DNA of 12,050 bases from Chitinophagaceae bacterium (GTDB lineage Bacteria > Bacteroidota > Bacteroidia > Chitinophagales > Chitinophagaceae), in assembly GCA_003151295.1 (NCBI GenBank), contig PLXD01000218.1, positions 6,794-18,843 of the forward strand, in the 5' to 3' direction. Under the pieces are notes generated by a model. The model ran no database searches. It worked only from the letters and a program-made list of their open reading frames with translations, and was not told the DNA's origin. Positions 1-6,871 of the stretch are shown in pieces; within the stretch, counting starts at the first letter, position 1; every line of letters begins with the position of its first letter. The position numbers were made by a program, and so were the translations under genes.

Positions 1-1
1 G

Positions 2-2233
2 AGTACCCTTGACACCCGTTATGACCTGGAGAAGTATTTTTACCGCACCAGCACCACCCAGCAATACACCCTCGGTCTCAGCGGCGGGAGCGCCAGCGAT
101 CAATATTATTTTTCCGCCGGCTTCGACAAAGATCTCTCAAATCTACTATTCAACGGTTTCCAACGCATAACGCTCAATGCAAAGAATGGCTGGTCCCTAC
201 TGCAGGATAAGATCCATTTCTCTGCGGGTATCGTCTTCACTTCCTCGACGACCACCGATAACAATAGCGGCGTTTCGGGTTCCAATTATCCTTACCTTCA
301 GCTTGCCGATGCGCGGGGGAGGGCCCTCGCAATACCTTACCATCTCAGCACATCCTATATAGATACTGCCGGTAATGGTCAGTTGCTGGACTGGTATTAC
401 CGGCCCCTGGACGAGATCAGGTTCGCAGATAATACCACCCGGCTAACAGACTATCGCATCGATCTTTCACTAAAATATCATATACTAAAGGGCCTGGATG
501 CAAATGTCCAATACCGCTATGGAACGGGGCGGTCCGACCAGCAGGATCTTCATACACAGCAGAGTTATTTCACCCGGGACCTTATCAACCAATATACCCT
601 ATTGGATAATGGCCAGTTGGTCAGGAAGATTCCCCTGGGCGCCATACTCGACGAGGCCGTCAATACCTACGATTCCCGCAACCTGCGGCTGCAGCTCGAT
701 TATAATTATACCGACAGCGAACGGATACACAGCTTCACGGCAATCGCCGGAGCCGAAAGGAGCGATCTCGGGACCCTATCCTCCTCCACTCGTCTTTACG
801 GTTACGATCCGTCTACCCGCACCAGTCAGCCTGTAGATTATAGCACCGAATACACTTTGTATGATCTGCCCTATATTTCCGCCGCAATCCCTTATAAGGA
901 ACTGAACTCGTCGGGGACTGAACGCTATATTTCCTATTTCGCAAATGCCAGTTACACCTATCGCCAGCGTTATATATTGACGGGAGGCGCCCGAAAGGAC
1001 GAATCGAATCTATTCGGGGTGGACGCGAACAAGCGGGGCGTACCTCTATGGACAGCGGGCCTGGCCTGGGATCTCACCCGGGAAGAGTTCTACCGGCTGA
1101 GCTGGCTGAAGCGGTGCAAAATACGACTTACGGATGGCTATAGCGGTAATGTGGATCGTTCGATCTCGGCCTTTACGACGATCACTGTCAATAATCCCAA
1201 TAACTATGGAGCCGTTACTGCCAGTATTAACAATCCACCGAATCCTTCCCTGAGTTGGGAGAAGACCCATATCCTCAATATCGGGCTGGATTTTGCCACA
1301 TCCGGTGACCGGATAGCCGGTAGTCTGGATGGGTATATCAAGAAGGGGAAGGACCTCATCGGGACCAGCCCACTGGATCCTACTACCGGCAATACCCAGT
1401 TCATCGGCAATACTGCCGATATGGAGACTCGGGGGATCGACCTGCAATTGGGTACGAAGAACATCCGGGGAAGCTTGGGCTGGGAGACCCATTTCCTGTT
1501 CAGCTATGTCGGCAATGAAGTGACGCAATACAAGATTTTGCCAGCCTCCATCGAAAATTATTTGTTGCCTGGCACTATCAGCCCGCTTATCGGCAAGCCC
1601 CTCTATTCGGAGTACGCTCTCCGGTGGAGGGGGCTCGATCCTAAGAACGGGGATCCGCAGGGATGGTATCAGCAACAGGTCAGCAAGGATTACTCGTCCA
1701 TCATCCAGTCTGCCGATTTTAAAGACCTGCTTTACAAAGGGTCTGCCACCCCCACCATTTTCGGCAGCCTGCGCAATGATATTAGCTGGCGGCGCTTCGG
1801 GCTCTCCGTCAATATCGTCTATAAATTGGGTTATTATTTCAGGAGAACTTCCATTGACTATGGAAATGTCTTTAATGGCGTCTCACCGGGCTCTACCGAT
1901 TTTTACAAACGCTGGCAGCAGCCGGGCGACGAAAAAAAAACCAATACGCCTTCCATGGTCTACCCGGATAATCCCCTGCGCGATGTCTTCTATGATTATT
2001 CGGAGATACTGGTTGAGAAGGGCGACCATATTCGATTGCAGGACATCAGGCTGAGCTATGGGCTGGACAAGCGGGAATATAAAAAACTACCGCTCCGCTC
2101 CATGCTTTTCTATCTCTATGCCAATAATATCGGTATCCTCTGGAGGGCCAACCATGCGGGGCTCGATCCGGATTACCTGGCTGGTATTCTCAATTCACGG
2201 ACCCTGGCGGCAGGGATAAAAATTGAATTCTGA
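2..2233 (+). CDS. SusC/RagA-family TonB-dependent outer-membrane receptor, 5'-truncated by the window edge
   Basis: The reading frame is open from the left edge to a TGA at 2231-2233 and gives 743 residues. Family members usually have about 1000-1100, so the signal peptide, carboxypeptidase-like domain and plug are outside the window. What remains is the beta-barrel. It begins at the typical first strands (KYFYRTSTTQQY, then LSGGSASDQYYFSAGF) and has many alternating aromatic and polar strands. It ends with LAAGIKIEF, the terminal-aromatic strand recognised by the outer-membrane assembly machinery. A TTG at 383 is internal and not a start, because barrel-like sequence continues upstream of it. 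SusC proteins import oligosaccharides, peptides or other large nutrients using TonB energy, with a SusD lid. The SusD gene follows after 1 nt, so the two are surely co-transcribed. No enzyme genes follow, so the substrate cannot be told. Confidence 0.95.
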   Translation, partial: STLDTRYDLEKYFYRTSTTQQYTLGLSGGSASDQYYFSAGFDKDLSNLLFNGFQRITLNAKNGWSLLQDKIHFSAGIVFTSSTTTDNNSGVSGSNYPYLQLADARGRALAIPYHLSTSYIDTAGNGQLLDWYYRPLDEIRFADNTTRLTDYRIDLSLKYHILKGLDANVQYRYGTGRSDQQDLHTQQSYFTRDLINQYTLLDNGQLVRKIPLGAILDEAVNTYDSRNLRLQLDYNYTDSERIHSFTAIAGAERSDLGTLSSSTRLYGYDPSTRTSQPVDYSTEYTLYDLPYISAAIPYKELNSSGTERYISYFANASYTYRQRYILTGGARKDESNLFGVDANKRGVPLWTAGLAWDLTREEFYRLSWLKRCKIRLTDGYSGNVDRSISAFTTITVNNPNNYGAVTASINNPPNPSLSWEKTHILNIGLDFATSGDRIAGSLDGYIKKGKDLIGTSPLDPTTGNTQFIGNTADMETRGIDLQLGTKNIRGSLGWETHFLFSYVGNEVTQYKILPASIENYLLPGTISPLIGKPLYSEYALRWRGLDPKNGDPQGWYQQQVSKDYSSIIQSADFKDLLYKGSATPTIFGSLRNDISWRRFGLSVNIVYKLGYYFRRTSIDYGNVFNGVSPGSTDFYKRWQQPGDEKKTNTPSMVYPDNPLRDVFYDYSEILVEKGDHIRLQDIRLSYGLDKREYKKLPLRSMLFYLYANNIGILWRANHAGLDPDYLAGILNSRTLAAGIKIEF

Positions 2234-2234
2234 T

Positions 2235-3620
2235 ATGAAAAAAGCAATCTCTCCCTATCTGGCTTTCTTCCTGCTTATCCCGGGCATACTGTGCTCCTGC
2301 AAAAAGCCGGGCTTCCTGGATAAGCCGTCCAGTTCAAAGCTCGTCTTGCCCAATACCCTGTCTTCGCTTCAGGCCCTGCTGGATAATAGCGAGATCATGG
2401 AACAGACACCGATGCTGGGTGAGCTCTCCGCGGACAATTTCTACCTGGGCTATACCCTCTGGCAGGGGTTGCCTTCCGAGGAACATAACGGGTATATATG
2501 GGCGGCTGATGTTTTCGATGGTCAGACCGGCATCGCGGATTGGGACCTGCCTTACCAGCAGGTCTTCTATGCCAATACGGTATTGGCCGCCCTGGGTGCC
2601 CTCACCATCAATAGCGATAGCCTGCAGGAAGCGGGTGAGATCCAAGGCTCGGCGCTCTTTATCCGGGCCTATGCCTTTCACCAATTGGCCCAGGTCTTCT
2701 GTAATTCCTATGACCCGGCAACAGCCTCCACGGATTTGGGTCTTCCGCTCCGTCTCAACCCGGATATCGATCCACCTTCCGTGCGTTCGACGGTACAGCA
2801 GACCTATGACCGGATCCTGTCAGACCTGGTCCAGGCCCGTAATATCCTTCCATCAACCGTTCCGAAGAACTTTCGCAATCGTCCTTCCCTGCCGGCCATG
2901 CTGGCCTTCAAGGCCCGGGTGTATCTTTCCATGCGTGAATATTCACTGGCTGGCCTCTGTGCGGACAGTTGCCTCAAACTTTATGATTCCCTGATGGATT
3001 ACAATTCCCTGATTGGATCCATGACCCTGGCTATTACCAATCTCAACCGGGAGACTCTCTACCAGGGCAGCTTCCCGCTGAATATCACGGCCTTATTGGG
3101 GATAGTCAGCCAATACTGTGTCATTGACTCGACTCTTTTTCGTTCCTATGGCCCGGAAGATCTGCGTCCATCGGTATTTTTTACGACTAACGTGCTGGGA
3201 CAGCCCATTGCCAAGGGGAGTTATAATGGTACGATCTATCCTTTTTCGGGGCTGGCCATCGATGAGATCCTGCTAATCAGGGCTGAGTGCTATGCCCGGG
3301 CGGGCAATGCGATCGCGGCTATGACGGATCTGAATATACTCCTGTTTAACCGATGGAAGACCGGATCATTCCAGCCGCTGACGGCTGCCGGTCCGGGGGA
3401 GGCCCTAGCTCTCGTATTGACAGAGCGTAGAAAGGAATTGCTGATGCGGGGATTGCGTTGGACGGATCTTCGTCGTTTGAATAAGGAGGGGGCCGGCATT
3501 ACCCTGACCCGGGTATTGGATGGGAAGGTCTATCAACTGGCGCCCGGCGATCCGAAATATATACTACCCATTCCCCCGGATGTCATTGCCGGCAGCGGCA
3601 TGCAGCAGAACCCGCGCTAA
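2235..3620 (+). CDS. SusD/RagB-family nutrient-binding surface lipoprotein
   Basis: This 461-residue protein starts at ATG 2235, one base after the SusC stop. A TTG 12 bases upstream, overlapping the SusC end, is a less likely start because MKKAISP gives a proper signal peptide. The N-terminus has a hydrophobic stretch (about residues 8-19) and a lipobox-like LCSC, with C22 the probable lipidated cysteine. KKPGFLDKPSS follows, the usual tether and first motif of SusD proteins. The C-terminal third has the family signatures ERRKELLMRGLRWTDLRRLN and LPIPPDV...MQQNP. SusD proteins lie on the cell surface as a hinged lid over the SusC barrel and bind the ligand, using a TPR-rich fold. The length is normal to slightly short. 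The pair resembles RagA/RagB-type systems of unknown ligand. There are only 27 bp to the convergent gene downstream, with no clear hairpin terminator. Confidence 0.95.
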   Translation: MKKAISPYLAFFLLIPGILCSCKKPGFLDKPSSSKLVLPNTLSSLQALLDNSEIMEQTPMLGELSADNFYLGYTLWQGLPSEEHNGYIWAADVFDGQTGIADWDLPYQQVFYANTVLAALGALTINSDSLQEAGEIQGSALFIRAYAFHQLAQVFCNSYDPATASTDLGLPLRLNPDIDPPSVRSTVQQTYDRILSDLVQARNILPSTVPKNFRNRPSLPAMLAFKARVYLSMREYSLAGLCADSCLKLYDSLMDYNSLIGSMTLAITNLNRETLYQGSFPLNITALLGIVSQYCVIDSTLFRSYGPEDLRPSVFFTTNVLGQPIAKGSYNGTIYPFSGLAIDEILLIRAECYARAGNAIAAMTDLNILLFNRWKTGSFQPLTAAGPGEALALVLTERRKELLMRGLRWTDLRRLNKEGAGITLTRVLDGKVYQLAPGDPKYILPIPPDVIAGSGMQQNPR

Positions 3621-3647
3621 CCGGACGGGGAAATGGGTAGCTTTACG

Positions 3648-3917
3648 CTAACGAATCGGTTCGTACTCACCTATTACGCAGGGATTGTAAACATTAGGCT
3701 GGGAGATAGGGTTAGGCTGGTAATAAGTACAGATAAGAGGTACTTGATAGCAGTAATATTGGACCCCATACAATCCGGCGGGGAAATAAGTACTGCCTGA
3801 AAGATAGTACTGGGTATCTGCGTTGCAGTCTATCCTGGTTTTGATTTTAGAAGCGAAAGCTCCGCCGACGCCCAGGAAGATGGCGAAGGCCATGAATCCA
3901 ATTTTTGCTTTTCTCAT
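3648..3917 (-). CDS. Small exported Cys/Tyr-rich protein, DUF6520-like
   Basis: This 89-residue protein has an N-terminal signal peptide: basic MRKAK, a hydrophobic core at residues 7-22 and a probable cleavage near GAFAS-K. The mature part is about 65 residues with four cysteines (31, 56, 63, 80) and about eleven tyrosines, and no recognisable enzyme motif. Start region, size and composition resemble the DUF6520 proteins of Bacteroidota, which I recall as often lying beside MauE/DoxX-type membrane proteins. Here the start codon overlaps the stop of such a gene by 4 nt (ATGA), so the two are translationally coupled. The even number of cysteines and the redox neighbour suggest disulfides in the periplasm; this is inference. 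The function is unknown. The family call is from memory and moderately sure; that it is a real gene is quite sure. Confidence 0.8.
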   Translation of the reverse strand: MRKAKIGFMAFAIFLGVGGAFASKIKTRIDCNADTQYYLSGSTYFPAGLYGVQYYCYQVPLICTYYQPNPISQPNVYNPCVIGEYEPIR

Positions 3918-4366
3918 ACAATTTGTTTTTTAAGATGAAGAATGGTGTGTTGTTTCTTTCTGCTGCGTTGTAAATAGATACCTGCCAGGGCGACCCCGGT
4001 AAAGAATAAGTTGAAATAGAGGTGTTGTTTCCAGCTGAGCGATTTAATAATTCCACCGCAGGAGCAGGGGATGTACTTGAAGAAATGCAGGAGTACGGTT
4101 AGCGTATAGATCGTGTAGAAGCTCATCAGGGTCAGGGAAGCCCAGAACCCGGCCAGCCTCGTATATTCCGATAGTAACGCCAGGGAGATCAGCACTTCCG
4201 AGACAGGGACGATCCACACTAGCAAGGGCTTCACCTGGGCCGGCAGGGGCTGGTTGCCCATCGCTCCGATAAACTGTCTGAAATCGATGAATTTACTTAC
4301 GCTGGTGTATAGGAAAAGAATGATCAGGAGGGCGGCGAACAGCTCGATGAGCAACTGCTTTTTCAT
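3914..4366 (-). CDS. MauE/DoxX-family redox-associated membrane protein
   Basis: This 150-residue inner-membrane protein has four predicted helices at about residues 7-24, 47-66, 72-94 and 116-132. After helix 3 it carries CSCGG (residues 101-105), followed by SWKQHLYFN. This CxC-G-G plus W/H/N pattern is typical of the Bacteroidota branch of the MauE/DoxX group. The name-giving MauE is needed to form disulfides in the small subunit of methylamine dehydrogenase. No mau genes are present here, so only a general thiol-redox role is suggested. It is the first gene of a two-gene minus-strand unit and overlaps the DUF6520-like gene by 4 nt. The start is ATG at 4366. There is no Shine-Dalgarno sequence, as is usual in the phylum. 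The 222 bp upstream are AT-rich and must hold the promoter, but I cannot pick a convincing -7 box. Confidence 0.88.
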   Translation of the reverse strand: MKKQLLIELFAALLIILFLYTSVSKFIDFRQFIGAMGNQPLPAQVKPLLVWIVPVSEVLISLALLSEYTRLAGFWASLTLMSFYTIYTLTVLLHFFKYIPCSCGGIIKSLSWKQHLYFNLFFTGVALAGIYLQRSRKKQHTILHLKKQIV

Positions 4367-4588
4367 GATTAATAAGATTAAGGTTTATAAGGATGGTGAT
4401 CGTGCGTTCAGACCGTGTGACCAGACCGCGTACTCAATGTAAATTTCTAACTAAAATAAGTTTCCTGTTGAAATAAGTAAGGGAAAATTCCATTCATATA
4501 AGAAAACAATTAAGTGCAAACATTTAGGTGTAAGCGAATTGTATTCTTTTATGATGGAATAGAGCGGGAAATGAAAGGATAACTATTA

Positions 4589-4750
4589 TTAACCGTTGAG
4601 GATCGATTTGATTCCGGTGATGGCAATTTGCAATCCCACACAGCATACAAGAAAGGAAATAAGGCGGTTTATGATGGCCAAAAGAATTGCACTCGTACCA
4701 ATCAGGTAATCCGTCATTTTTGATCTTGCGCTATGGGCGCTCAAAGCCAT
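4589..4750 (-). CDS. Possible tiny membrane peptide
   Basis: This is an open frame of 53 codons from ATG 4750, or 42 codons from an in-frame ATG at 4717. The longer version starts inside the last codons of the broken gene at 4741-5127 and overlaps its stop, an arrangement typical of translational coupling. The product has one long hydrophobic stretch (LIGTSAILLAIINRLISFLV and the residues after it), enough for one transmembrane helix, and ends ITGIKSILNG before two near-adjacent stops. I do not recognise a family. It may be a genuine small membrane protein, a remnant of a longer gene, or chance. The hydrophobic run and the coupled start are the only support. Confidence 0.35.
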   Translation of the reverse strand: MALSAHSARSKMTDYLIGTSAILLAIINRLISFLVCCVGLQIAITGIKSILNG

Positions 4751-5127
4751 TTGCCTTCGAAATTTCCGAATTCTTTTTTTAGGGTATTGAATTTTTTCCG
4801 GTAGGCGGTGTAGCGCTTTTTCAATGCCGGATGATCTCCGGTCAGGGAAAGTTTTTTATCGCTCTTGCCGGATTACCTGGCATCTGCCGACAATGACATT
4901 TTGCAAAGGTGCATTTCATGCCTTAGTTCATCTATTTCTGTTCGGAGAAGGATGAACTCCTTCTTAAAACCCGCTACTCCGCCTTTTACGGCAGGGTCGC
5001 TGTTTTTTGAGGCCAGTTCGGCGACGTAATCATCAAAGATCCGTAAGACATTGATATCCGAATTCATCTCGGCTATCCAGAGCCTGTAGCGGAAATGAAG
5101 GGCCATAATTGAGTAAGGATTCGCCAT
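4741..5127 (-). pseudogene. Small helical protein gene interrupted by an in-frame TAA
   Basis: The frame runs from ATG 5127 to a TGA at 4741-4743, which would give 128 residues. It is cut at codon 85 by a TAA (plus-strand 4873-4875). Both sides look like one protein. The first half has LWIAEMNSDINVLRIFDDYV and EIDELRHEMHLCKMSL; after the stop, in the same frame, come LTGDHPALKKRYTAYRKKF and EFGNFEGKWL. The style is highly charged, amphipathic and helical throughout, and a natural stop follows KWL. This resembles small uncharacterised Bacteroidota proteins that I recall only as having a similar helical pattern with an RHEMHL-like segment; I know no function. An upstream in-frame TGA fixes the start region; a second ATG lies 7 codons in. 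The simplest reading is a nonsense mutation, for example CAA to TAA. A truncated 84-residue product could still be made. Confidence 0.7.
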
Positions 5128-5184
5128 ACCGGGTTGTTTTAATCATTGAATGTAGAGATTCCTAACTAATCAATCAACCTATTT

Positions 5185-5530
5185 ATGAAAATTATTGTGC
5201 ACAATCTAATTCCTTATCTTCATGCATCCCTCTTGAAGAGGCTGCCAAACACGTAGGCGATAGTGTGACCCTTACCAGTAAAGTCTTCGGCGCCTGATAC
5301 CTGGAGAACGGAGAAAAACAACCTACCCTGATCAACCTGGGCGAAGCCTATCCTCATCAGTTGCTGACCGTTGTCATTTTCGGGACCGAACGCAAGCTCT
5401 TTCCGTTCAAGCCTGAAGAACAGTTCGCGGGCAAGGACCTGACCGTGTCCGTGAGATAGAGATGTTTAAGGGTAAACTCCAGACCGTGGTTCAACCGGCC
5501 GCCCAGGTCATGGGGAAAGCCGCTAAATAA
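5185..5530 (+). pseudogene. Remnant of a small exported OB-fold (tRNA_anti-like) protein
   Basis: Joining three frames recovers a recognisable protein. ATG AAA ATT ATT at 5185 (frame 1) looks like a signal-peptide start, but the frame moves to frame 3 almost at once, giving AQSNSL, CIPLEEAAKHVGD and SKVFGA. There is no hydrophobic core between the two parts. An in-frame TGA at 5295-5297 follows VFGA, then YLENGEKQPTLINLGEAYP, LLTVVIFG and KPEEQFAGKDLTVSV continue in the same frame to a TAG at 5457-5459. The end (IEMFKGKLQTVV, then QPAAQ) is in frame 2 and stops at TAA 5528-5530. The pattern EAAKHVGD, YLENG, LLNLG-like, YPHQLLTVVIFG and FKGK matches the small OB-fold nucleic-acid-binding/tRNA_anti-like family seen in Bacteroidota, recalled not searched. 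At least three lesions make this a dead gene. CGA to TGA would explain the internal stop. Confidence 0.75.
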
Positions 5531-5631
5531 AACTTCCCTGTTATATTTTATATGGATTGCCGTAAATTAGTGAAAAAAATATCACACATGTCGCTCTGCC
5601 CGAAGGGTTTCCCGGAATACGCAGTCTTTTC

Positions 5632-6150
5632 ATGTATAGCCCGGCAACGGCCCTGCCACTGAATCACCTGGTGCAGACTATACTGCACGATCCTGATACT
5701 TCCACGCTGACGCCGGGTGAAAGGGAACTGATTGCCACCTACACCTCCAGCCTCAACGAATGTAAATACTGCGCTTCGACCCATGGTGCCATTGCTAAAT
5801 ACCAATTGGATGGCAATGGTGAGCTGGTAGCTCAAGTCATTCGCGATCCGGAGAGGGCGGAAATCAGCAATAAATTAAAAGCCTTGTTGAAAATTGCCGC
5901 CAAAGTACAGCAGGATGGGAAAAAAGTATTGTCGGCCGATATAGCTTTCGCCCGGGAACAGGGTGCTACGGACAAGGAGATCCATGATGCCGTGCTGATC
6001 GCTGCCGCATTTTGCATGTACAACCGGTATGTGGATGGGCTTGCGACCTGGGCTCCGGATGATCCGGCTGTCTATGACGCTATCGGCAAGCAGCGCGCTA
6101 CCGAAGGATATATGACCGTGCCCTTCCGCCTCAAGCCGCCTCCCCGATGA
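5632..6150 (+). CDS. AhpD-like / carboxymuconolactone decarboxylase-family peroxidase-related protein
   Basis: The gene gives 172 residues from ATG 5632. C44-x-x-C47-x3-H51 (ECKYCASTH) is the AhpD-type redox motif, preceded by LTPGERELIATY. A second family block, DKEIHDAVLIAAAFCMYNRY, lies near residues 122-141. Such proteins are small all-helical oligomers linked to peroxide or thiol chemistry; the true substrate of this branch is unknown. Family-like sequence (HVALPEGFPGIRSLF) continues in frame for 17 codons upstream of this ATG, up to a TAA at 5563, with no ATG, GTG or TTG among them. The native start may therefore be an ATT at 5566 (ATT AGT GAA) or may have been lost, leaving a product short by about 15-22 residues. 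The stop overlaps the convergent YtxJ-like gene by 20 bp. The redox motif is intact. Confidence 0.85.
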   Translation: MYSPATALPLNHLVQTILHDPDTSTLTPGERELIATYTSSLNECKYCASTHGAIAKYQLDGNGELVAQVIRDPERAEISNKLKALLKIAAKVQQDGKKVLSADIAFAREQGATDKEIHDAVLIAAAFCMYNRYVDGLATWAPDDPAVYDAIGKQRATEGYMTVPFRLKPPPR

Positions 6151-6460
6151 GTTCATCCATCGAAATACCGGTATGGCTCTCATTGTATACGCATTTCCCA
6201 TCGCGTATCAGCAATAGCTGGGGCGATTCATGGCTGACCCGGAAGGTTTCGGCTACCTGGTTGGACAGGGGGCGATACTTTAAGAGGTCCAGGTAATAGA
6301 AGTCGAAGGCTGCAGGGGCCTCATTCCGTTCCAGCCTGTTCAGGACCATTTTGCTGATGGAACAACTTGTGCTGTGTTTGAAAATGACCTGGGGGCGGTT
6401 GGGGGATTTCGTTCTTATTTCTTCCAATTGCAAGGCGTCGGTCAGTGGTATCCAATTCAT
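6131..6460 (-). CDS. ytxJ: YtxJ-type bacillithiol-system redox protein (bacilliredoxin-like)
   Basis: This 109-residue thioredoxin-fold protein starts at ATG 6460 (MNWIPLTD). The frame is open for another 33 codons upstream, but these run into a terminator hairpin and are not protein-like. The motif FKHSTSCSISKMVL (residues 27-40) matches the YtxJ/BrxC pattern KHS-T-x-C-x-IS, with a single active-site C33; the proline usual after this cysteine is serine here. SHESPQLLLIRDGK (76-89) is the typical cis-proline and following strand, then HTGIS (96-100). Members are thought to remove bacillithiol from, or otherwise reduce, mixed disulfides in the cytoplasm. That implies the host makes bacillithiol, which many Bacteroidota do. 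C90 is an additional cysteine. It is convergent with the AhpD-like gene, sharing 20 bp at the 3' ends. Confidence 0.88.
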   Translation of the reverse strand: MNWIPLTDALQLEEIRTKSPNRPQVIFKHSTSCSISKMVLNRLERNEAPAAFDFYYLDLLKYRPLSNQVAETFRVSHESPQLLLIRDGKCVYNESHTGISMDELIGEAA

Positions 6461-6517
6461 AATTTGTAATCTTTGCTTAGTCAATATTTTGCTAAGTTCA
6501 TAACAACGGCAAATGAA

Positions 6518-6543
6518 AAAGGTTATCTGCGAAGATAACCTTT
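6518..6543 (-). terminator. Rho-independent terminator of the small lipoprotein gene
   Basis: A perfect 11-bp stem (AAAGGTTATCT paired with AGATAACCTTT) closes a four-base loop that reads GCGA on the plus strand and TCGC on the minus strand. On the minus strand the stem is followed by a run of T (TTTTT), so it best serves the lipoprotein gene ending at 6607. On the plus strand only a broken T/A stretch follows. It lies 57 bp upstream of the YtxJ start and separates the two minus-strand genes into independent transcripts. Confidence 0.8.
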
Positions 6544-6606
6544 GTATATATTTTCTCAAATCCTCCCGGATTGGCTCCGGTCAGCTGATACTTTCCCAGT
6601 AGCTGC

Positions 6607-6735
6607 TTAGCGACTGCCGTACCCAACATAGCCCTGTGTAGCCTTACATCCTCCCATGCCCCTTGAACTGGCACATGAAGTAAAGACGGCGGTAGCGGCA
6701 ACGGCGAGTACGAGGATTAAAATTGTCTTTCTCAT
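6607..6735 (-). CDS. Small lipoprotein, 42 residues
   Basis: ATG 6735 to TAA 6607-6609 gives a 42-residue product with a full lipoprotein signal: basic MRKT, a hydrophobic core (ILILVLAVAATAV) and the lipobox FTSC, with C21 the modified residue. The mature peptide is only about 22 residues, CASSRGMGGC then KATQGYVGYGSR, with a second cysteine at 30. Tiny lipoproteins ending in a similar C-x-A/x-T-x-G-x-VGYG motif occur in Bacteroidota as far as I recall; the function is unknown. A strong hairpin terminator 64 bp downstream supports this as a stand-alone gene. The tail may be a conserved peptide anchored at a membrane face or displayed on the surface. The ORF is well supported by signal and terminator despite its size. 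Confidence 0.75.
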   Translation of the reverse strand: MRKTILILVLAVAATAVFTSCASSRGMGGCKATQGYVGYGSR

Positions 6736-6871
6736 TTTTGTGGTATTTATAATTGAACAATAATTGCCTGGTCGAAAGAGGATATTACCAGGAAATTCAA
6801 AGGAAGGGACGCGGAATAAGAGAGTTGTTCGAAGGATAGAGAAAAGACGAATCCACTATTAAGAATATACA

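Noticed and set aside
1046..1675. 209-codon open frame on the minus strand inside the SusC gene
   Set aside because: It lies antisense to a clear beta-barrel coding frame, has no recognisable domain, signal or leader, and its composition (Pro/Arg/Ile-rich) is what the opposite strand of this gene gives.
2419..2994. 191-codon frame overlapping the SusD gene on the same strand
   Set aside because: It is an out-of-frame reading of the SusD gene, rich in Arg, Pro, Ser and Cys with no fold-like pattern. The SusD frame carries the family motifs.
4367..4588. Promoter or small RNA in the AT-rich spacer upstream of the MauE-like gene
   Set aside because: The spacer must contain a promoter, but the best candidates on the minus strand, such as TATTTTAG, do not match TAnnTTTG fully and have no partner box, so I do not place one.
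5295..5297. Selenocysteine or other recoding at the TGA in the OB-fold remnant
   Set aside because: The position corresponds to a non-cysteine site, the same gene has two other lesions, and TGA serves as an ordinary stop elsewhere in the window.
6461..6559. N-terminal extension of the YtxJ-like protein by 33 residues
   Set aside because: It would have to be translated through the terminator hairpin at 6518-6543, is not protein-like, and the family starts at the MNWIPL position.
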